Shown piece by piece: positions 56,170 to 64,000 of a stretch of 64,000 nucleotides of DNA. Within the stretch, counting starts at the first letter, position 1, and each line of letters begins with the position of its first letter. The translations under genes were made by a program, and so were the position numbers. The notes beneath the pieces were generated by a model. It did not search any database, had not been told where the DNA came from, and saw only the letters and a list, made by a program, of their open reading frames with translations. Source of the DNA: Romanomermis culicivorax (taxonomy: Eukaryota; Nematoda; Enoplea; Mermithida; Mermithidae); contig CAWUHX010000324.1 of NCBI GenBank assembly GCA_963922205.1, forward strand, positions 288,801 through 352,800, in the 5' to 3' direction.

Positions 56170-58729
56170 AGAGTTTGTAAATCAATTTTTCATGTGGATA
56201 CCAGATTCTTTTTTCTTCGAATTTCTACTCACGACGGAATGGATTCCTATTTGTATCTTGAATCGATGGAACCTAAAAACTTAACTCTTGTCATATAAGA
56301 AAAACATGATGCACGACAGATGGTGCTCCAAAATTAAAAGTGGTACCGTAATCAGTTCTCGGCAAAAAAAGACATTTCAATACGATAAATGGAGCATAAT
56401 TGTTGATCATATCCGGAGTGTATTTCTCAAAGATACGAAGATTTCCAAATTTCATGCCCTTAAAGAGGCGCACTCGTTCACGATGAGTAGAATAAGAGAA
56501 ATAGGCAAAATCGAGACTACTATCAAGCTCTGCTGATCAGTCTGAGAAAACCGAAACTTCGAAGCATAACATCACTCTTCCTAACTTTAAATTACTAAAA
56601 TTGCAATCTGTCTTGATAAAGCTCGCGTATGAATTGCTGATCTTGCTGTACTTTCCTTAGTAGTATATTAAAGAAATTTATTATGCTCTTCGCAGCTGAT
56701 TTTCATAACAACATTACTTACCACACAATCGCATTTACCGTTTTCAATTCCTCCAAAATTAACCAAGAATTCCTAAATTTGGAAATTCAATTCTATATTT
56801 CCCGTTCTGTTTGAGACTTTACAGTTCGCTTCTGCAATGTCCATTTCGCAAATAAGACGATTTTTGAAGAAAAAACTTGAAACAATGCAGTTTGTATGCC
56901 ATATGTCATAATTTTGGCCACCAATTCTTCGCCCAGGATCTGGTATCCAAAAAAGCGTATAGAACGGGTTGATAGTACGTATCTTGATCTCAAATAAATT
57001 TGAATAAGATCATATTATATTTTGCGCATTTGGAGATTCCCTAGGATCATGAATGATATCTGTTGATCATGATTCTTCGGAACTTTGTTCATTATTTTAT
57101 GTAGATTGTACAGTCAAAAATTAGTACTTTTTGATCCCGGGTTTTTCTTCCATTGAGTTTGATTGTACTCGTATAATGTAAATTTCAGTGTTTTTATCGA
57201 CTTCGTTTATTCCAGTGCGTTTGTAACCTGTTAAAGTGTTTTTTCACGAAATTAAATTTGTATCCCTACCATAGAACTCAAATTTAACTCAATTCAAGAA
57301 CAGAATTCAAACCGTCGAATTCAAATTCATTCAAGAACACTTGGATGTCTGGCAAGAAATTGTTTACAGGTTCGAATTTCCGAAATGACGCATCCGATGG
57401 TGAAAAGTGAGTATCAAATCTTTTACTATTGCCAATTTTTTCCAAACGAGATTTAAACACAAAAAAATACTCATGCAGTGAAAAAACAATCTATGATCGT
57501 GGACACCCTTTTTTCTCAAATTGGCTCTAGCAGATGGGAACCTTGGAGAGAAAGATGTTCCCGTGCATTTAAGGTTTTTCATCTATAAAATTTGTGACAA
57601 AACTCAACTAACATTCCGAAATTTTTAGGGTAAAAAATTATACAGTTGAAGGTTCATGAAGAAGATTTTCAAGGCACTGCATATTTATGGCATTTTTTAT
57701 TCTAGAAGCATTTTATAGAAAACAGACTTTAGTCTCATTTTGAAATGAATTAACTTCAGTGAAATACCGTACATGGCTAAAGTTATCCACTTTCAGATTT
57801 TAGGTGGCACAGAAACCTCAAAAGATTACCATGACGAGCACTGAAAACAACAGTACGTACTCAGTCGAAATGTTATTATAGTCCGTCTCTTATTAAGTCC
57901 TTACAAATTGAAAATTGTCATTGCATTTTTAGGAAACAAAGAATTAGTTGAACAAACGATAAAATCAATCAATAAAGGAAAGTCTAAGATCTCACGAACG
58001 GATGAAGTTCCTAATCTGAATGAGTTACAGCTAATAATTAGAATAGCGACAAGTTCAAAATGAGGTAGAGTTGTAGATTGTGGATTTACGCGAAAATAAG
58101 TAACAAAAATTCGTGTAATTTGGTAACTAATAAGGTTACAGAATTTTTGTCACTAATTGCATAAACCACATATTTCCAAAATGATAAATGTAATTTTGAA
58201 GTTCAAAAATTTCTGCATGCGCTCACCCTATCGGACACAGTAGCGAATTTGCATGCTCTTTCCCAAATGCTCCAATAACAAGAAATACACAGGACTAAGA
58301 TGCCATACTTAGTCGTACCGAAAAATTTCTTATGACACGAATACTGATTATGCATACTCTGGCCTCCTGAACTTTGTCGTTTTTTCACACAGTCTTGCAC
58401 GAGAAGATGAAAAACGACAAAAATCGGCACTGTCGTCTAAATTATTCCATGAGTGGTTTTCGTAAAAATTTTCTATTTAAAAAAATTGTTAAATTTTTTT
58501 AGTAATGTTTACAAATAGTCCTATGTGACATATGGTTTAACAGAACATCGTAAGGTATGGAACAGTACTTGCTTTTCAATTTTCATGAAAAATAGATTGT
58601 AAAGTGCACGATGACGATGTACCTAAACTAAAGCGTCTTCCCTTGATGAACTTCTATTCTACGCAAATGCCACGCAAATGCACACAGCAAGAATGATTTT
58701 TATTTTTAAAATTGGTAACAATAATCAAT
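56170..58729. other. Gap between the convergent Di-Ras and ABCA genes
   Basis: Holds the 3' UTRs of both genes. A family A MITE relic (about 58390-58603) lies near the ABCA end. An open stretch right after Di-Ras (56288-56536) has no recognisable content and is taken as 3' UTR. Confidence 0.45.
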
Positions 58730-61700
58730 TTAGTTCGAATTTTCCATCTTCTGTGCCATGAATAACACAAATAACTGGAAAATTGGTAAGAACATCAAAT
58801 AGAAGATACATACTACTGTAAAAATATTTACTTCGTCCAAGCTAGAACTTTCGAGGTACCAGGTGTCGATTTGCATCCTTTGTTTATCTACGAATTCAAG
58901 CACACGATCCATATTGAAGGAAATTCCATCAACGTAATACTTTATTTGATCCGTCTTCCGAGTCTGGAAATATCATGACTTTTTGCTCTGATAGCTTCTA
59001 CCCAGGCCATAATGTTCAGGATCTTTGAAAGTTAGAGTGTGTGTCAAGAATCATTAAATATTGGACAAAAAAGGTCAAGGATATGTAAATATATCAAGTA
59101 GCAAGTTGTTCGATCCATTTATATGTATCAATCGACTTGACCAGACTCTCTGTTCACTGACATATTGAAAACGAGGAAATTTTTCTTGAAATGTATATAT
59201 TACCGATTTTGGTAAGGACATAATTATATTAATTGAAACATTCTATTCCTTGGCGACGAGCTTGTCGAAACAGATTTTCACAAGCTGACAATCTTAGTGA
59301 ACCAAAGTTACTCATGTTAATCGATATTTGATTATTTTCTAATTTTGGTTTCTGTATTTGTATATGATATACCGGCCTGACAAAACTTAGACTTGGGCTT
59401 TCTTACCATGACAAACCCAGATGGAAAGTGGTGTCTAAGTTGATCGATGAAATCGTTCATATTTTGACCTTTTGTAATCTCAATGCAAAATTTTCGTCCA
59501 CCGCCGTACCTAAAATGAATAAAGAAACAATGTAATGGCCAAATACACGAAGTGATCGGTGCAGCGATGCGATGAATGTAAGTTCGATACGAAACATGAT
59601 AAGCTTATTACTGAAATGAAAGAAAATTTTTTCATTAGTAAAGCGGCAAACAGAACAGCGGAAAATTTCCTTCAATAAAATGGTTAAGTGGTCCAAATTT
59701 TTCGAGTAGCACTCAGGTATCGAAGCAATTCTGTCCAAATCGAGAGTGGACATGCATAATACGTTCTCAATGATTTTGGCCTCTCCCATAGCGTTTATCC
59801 TAACTATAAAGTTTTCTATCAAGTGGAAATTACGTATCAAAATGTACCGACTTTTTTTGATTTTCGCTGCGTCTATCATTTTAAAATAAATGGGCTATAG
59901 ATGCAGGAAGATTAAAACTTACAAATTGGCAAATTCTTCTAAAGTTCCTTCGTAAAATGTCGATCCTTCATTCATGATGGCTATTCTACTGCACAAATAT
60001 TCACAATCTTCTAAACAATGTGTGGTTAAAAGCAATGCTCGACCCTTTTCGATCTCTGATTTTAGCAAGATATGGATGATTTGCCTCAATTTTTGATCGA
60101 TGCCGGCAGTTGGTTCGTCTAATAAGATCAATTTGTAGTCGTTAAATGTCGATAGGGCCAAACAGACTAAACGCTTATAGCCGCCGCTCAAAAATTTGGT
60201 CAATTTATTTTCGTGGTCGGACAGGTGATACTTATGCAAATGCTTCTTGATCATCTGATGAAAAAAATTGTAATTGGTCAGCTGTCCATATTGTCTCGTT
60301 CCATTTATTTCGCATTGAAAATGTTGGAGCATCCAATCCAAACTTAGGAGCCCGCAGTACAACATTCTAAGTCATATTTACCTTGAATTTGAAGAGATCT
60401 ATTAGTTGGTACCCAAATTGTCAGGTTTTACAATAAAAAGAAGGTTCGAATGCCTGCGACAGGTTCTTTCAAGTCTAGATCTAAAGATTATTGGACATAA
60501 CTACGGTATGCCCTCGTAAAAATAAAATCGTGAAATAGTCGAAATTTTAAAAAGTTTATCTTGCTTACGTTGCCCAATCTTAGAAGAAAATGCGAATTGG
60601 ATCTATAATTTTGATCGCTCAAGATATCGGTCTCGTATTTTAATCCCTCGTTATTTTCTACCTTTCGATTTTCACATATTTCTCTTCGAACGATTTTCTT
60701 ATTTTTATTTTTGTTTACTTTTGGCACCTCAAGTGTCGAGGGTTTGAAGCTAATATTGTTCTGAACGCAGACAGTTATCATGAAATGAGTGAGCAATTCA
60801 TCTTTATATCAGCTTCACTCTTCCATGTTGGTCTAGTGGAATAAAAATGTAACAGGCAATTGGAAAATTTCACAAAATATTCGTACTTGAGTATTCACAA
60901 AAGCGATTAAGCGTTAATCGCAATCAAGTAACATGGGGGCATTGAAAACAATGATGTATAAGTATAGCAATTATTCACCAACCCTGGTTAGTTAATCGCG
61001 ATTAAGGCTGACTCACCTTTGTGAATATGATAATTTTTCATTTTCTGATTTGCAGACACTTTATAAAAATAGACTTTCACCCGATAACTACAAAGAAACT
61101 GAAGCTGCAGCGTAAGGTGTAGCTCAACTTCCTCCTCATGTTTTGCGTGGGAGTTAAGCGGCACCTTAAGCTTTGGCTCAAACGACAAGGCATTAAGATG
61201 GAATTGAACTGCTACTCAAGTCTCTTTGACGAAATCAAACCCTGAACTTTCTGATTTGCAAATGTGTGAGAATGGAAAATCCGGGAAATGGCAGAGTAGT
61301 TCAATCATGAGGGTTTTTCATAGTCTGATCCCTAGATAGACGCGTTATCAAAGAAAAAACATGGTTAAAGAAAATGAATCATGGCACAATACTCCCACTT
61401 CTGTGTTATCCTGAAACAAGTTCAATGCGCCTGTTGCCTCCTTAGCCTGCTTAGCGCTCCACTCACAGCGAATAGAAGAGTTGCTACATACTGAAATTCT
61501 AATTTTGAATTAATCAATGTGTCATACATGAACTAGTTATTTTAAATGATTGATACTGTTTGTCGCAGGTCTTCCAGGGGCTCCCCTAATTCGGGATAAT
61601 CATGTTATTTTAAAATGGCCCTGACCTCAGTCAATTTTTCGCCATTGTATCCTTGGATCATTCCGTTAATCTCGAATGTTTCTCCAACAGTCAGCAGTTC

Positions 61701-63539
61701 GTCAAATGTGTTATCTTGTGGACAATAGCCGATCAATCCTAAATTACCAATCCTTAACAGAGAAGCTGACAAAAATATATGGAAGAGATAAAAGTAAAAG
61801 TGCTACTTTTTTATGCCCATTATTATTTCACCTCTTGACAGTGAAATTTCGCCGCTTAGAATTCCGAAAGTTGTCGTTTTCCCTGCGCCGTTGGAACCGA
61901 GTAAACCGAAGCACTGAAGAAAGTACTGAAATGTCTAATGAAAAGCCATTACGTGGCATTTTCTTACCTCTCCAGCTTTGATGTTGAACGAGACATTGTC
62001 AACAACGGTTTTTCCATTGTAGCATTTGCATAAGTTGGTCACTCGGAGTGGGAACTCATTAGTTTCATCTGATAAATATTTATAGCTGAAAAATAGACTG
62101 CTTCATTTTATTGCCTACCAGACATATCGCCACCTTTGGATAAATGAAAATTAAAAATTCATTGACTTTGATTTTAGCATCAATCCCATTAACATTTATG
62201 ATTTTTAGAAAAAAATTGTTGAGACGGTGAAACTTTGACTAACACTAATTCCATTTATGATTTTTAGAAAAAATTGTTGAAAAAGTGAACGAAAGAATTC
62301 ACCATCTTGTTCTAAGTGTACTGAGACGCATTTTCGAAATTTTTTATCTGTTGCAAGACGATGGTGAACTTTATAACATTATCTAACTAAAATTTACTTC
62401 CAAGAAAAATATTTATGAATTTTGATATGACACTTACATTCGAGGTTTGTTCCCTAATTGCCAGATAAGCAATGCCAAGCGCCCAAATACGCAAATTAAC
62501 ACTACAAAAACCGGCTGTATGGCCAATGAAATAATTGCACCGCCAGCTTTATCCATCGAAAATGAATTTTCGGTATTGCCTGTTACATGCAGACTCTAAA
62601 ATCGCAGGGATAAATCATACTCTTGTCATAAGAATTAGTATTGTCACTATACCTGCAATATTTCATTTGCTAACTGATTCTTCGACAATTCTACGAAACC
62701 GAAGCAGAAGGAATATTGCGGAAAACAGAGTAAAATTTTCGCAAAAAATTCAAATCCATCTTTCCTTGACTAAAAAAATTTCAAATGAGAACGACCACTA
62801 TACGACATGAGAATTTTTAAATTCATCAAAATGAAATTCATTTAAATGTTAAATTACTCTATCGGAAAAGGGTTCTCTCTGCACAGAAGTTTATTAGATA
62901 CTGATTATTATTGTTAGCCGAAAATTCATCCATCTAAGCCTTTGTTGAAGGTCATTCGATTAGGTTTTCTAAAAGTGTGATAGTATATTATACTCAGTCT
63001 GTAAAAAATCGCAAATGGACATCAGATACCTAAAACTTTAGTAGTGAGTATAGCATGTTCATTTGGAATTCAGTTTCAAGGTTAAGTCGAAAAAGTTCGA
63101 CGATACTTCAATGATTCCAGAATGTTGCCGAATTATCAGCACAAAAACTTATCGCTGAAAGAATATCATAAGCATCAAAATCGCTTACCGAAAGACTATC
63201 GTATATGGACGAAAATAGAACCGATATTACAGTGATGATACCCGTGAACAAGTTCACGCAGAAGATGAAAACGAAAGCCAATGTGCCGTCTCGGAAAAGT
63301 GCTTGGGTTAAATAAGACCAAGGTAAAATGGCCCAACCGTACAAAAATATCAGACTACTGGTTATCGAGAAGTTTTGTCCTTCAGTAAACGTACTCGATC
63401 CTAATATCAGAATGATCAGGATGCCAATAAGCGACGACAGTGCGTAAAATACCAGATCGCACAAGAACGTGACAGACCAATACAGAATTGTTGGTAGTCC
63501 GGACATCCGTTGCAGCTGAGTTTGCTTGGATACTCTTTC
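58730..63539 (-). CDS. ABCA: ABCA-type ABC transporter, C-terminal part (9 exons; 5' end outside the window)
   Basis: Exons (minus strand): 63539-63189, 62595-62438, 62085-61968, 61913-61807, 61752-61626, 60254-59923, 59509-59407, 58963-58832 and 58774-58730. All phases agree. The first begins [20 protein letters not shown], the ABCA second membrane domain, with at least four hydrophobic helices ([35 protein letters not shown]). The nucleotide-binding domain follows: Walker [12 protein letters not shown]-loop [17 protein letters not shown], signature LSGGYKR, Walker [13 protein letters not shown] and H-loop [18 protein letters not shown]. The C-terminal part, [19 protein letters not shown], is the ABCA regulatory-region end. 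All ATPase residues are present. ABCA proteins move lipids across membranes; nematode CED-7 (cell-corpse engulfment) is one. The last intron is only 57 bp, and the acceptor at 61752 was chosen for phase. Intron 59510-59922 contains a MITE. Confidence 0.95.
59548..59897. mobile_element. MITE family C copy in an ABCA intron
   Basis: It begins GTGATCGGTGCAGCGATGCG and ends CTATCATTTTAAAATAAATG then GGCTATA. It matches the interrupted element at 21194 along most of its length and fills the intron to within 25 bp of the upstream exon's donor. Confidence 0.7.
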
Positions 63540-64000
63540 CTGTAAAATATTGGGAGATATAATAATAAATAATTATTGTAGCTCTGATTTCGAAATCAGT
63601 TTTTGATTTATAACACTTTCTATATTTGTTTGCTGTTCTGGTTGTTCTACATCAACATCAAACAACGTTTTTGAAGAAAAATATCTGGTAATTCAGTTAT
63701 TGAATAAATTATTTGTACTCATGTACTATCGGATATATATTCTGTATGGCCTGCCAGACTCACCTGATTTTAGTCGTAATTTCTAAAGTCCTATCCCATG
63801 AACGTAGTTCAAGTTCTTACTGAAGTGGTGGTAAAGAACTACAATCCGAAGTACTTTCGACCAATCATTAAACTGATAAACACAGTGTTTGTCATATGGG
63901 ATGAAACAGTTTGAACTACTTCATAATCGTGTATCACGCAGCAAATATTTTTCAAGTATTCAAGTTCACCTAACTAAGACGTCTACCATCGGATATACAT
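63540..64000. other. ABCA intron running off the window
   Basis: No further coding exon with matching phase was found, so the preceding exon lies beyond the window edge. Confidence 0.5.

Noticed and set aside
60488-60796. Minus-strand open stretch inside an ABCA intron, considered as an extra exon
   Set aside because: The exons on either side join in phase without it, and its sequence does not resemble any part of an ABC nucleotide-binding domain.

Overview
The window looks like animal genomic DNA that is AT-rich, intron-containing and dense in repeats. It is most likely from a nematode. Two interstitial runs of the nematode telomere hexamer TTAGGC occur near 13.5 and 14.6 kb. All four recognisable genes are metazoan, with short GT-AG introns. 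One pair of genes is spaced like a nematode operon. I cannot name the species; a non-Caenorhabditis nematode with a large, transposon-filled genome would fit.

Layout. (1) 0-3 kb: no host gene; a complete non-autonomous PIF/Harbinger element (682-1443) and a 109-bp tandem repeat. (2) 3.1-12.3 kb, minus strand: two complete genes, ASF1 (histone H3-H4 chaperone, 4 coding exons, 226 codons) upstream and ALKBH6 (Fe(II)/2-oxoglutarate dioxygenase family, 5 coding exons, 267 codons) 316 bp downstream. A poly(A) signal and then a 3' splice acceptor lie between them. A poly(A)-tailed, 5'-truncated Tx1/L1-like LINE sits in the last ALKBH6 intron. (3) 12.3-54.3 kb: about 42 kb with no gene I can support, built from at least six families of small DNA transposons, long-inverted-repeat elements, a foldback-type element, a CR1/L2 LINE fragment, a composite repeat carrying GGCGCGAAGCGCC hairpins, and a more GC-rich block (44.2-48.1 kb) that ends in a striking array of tandem hairpins. 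(4) 54.36-56.17 kb, plus strand: complete two-exon Di-Ras small GTPase gene (212 codons). (5) 58.73-63.54 kb, minus strand: the 3' part of an ABCA-type ABC transporter gene (second membrane domain and second nucleotide-binding domain, 9 exons); the 5' part lies beyond the window.

The genes look unrelated in pathway. ASF1 and ALKBH6 may be co-transcribed. The Di-Ras and ABCA genes are convergent, with ABCA reading toward the 3' end of Di-Ras across a 2.56-kb gap. The gene models were made by hand translation and splice-phase matching. All exon junctions keep frame, but none has transcript support here.
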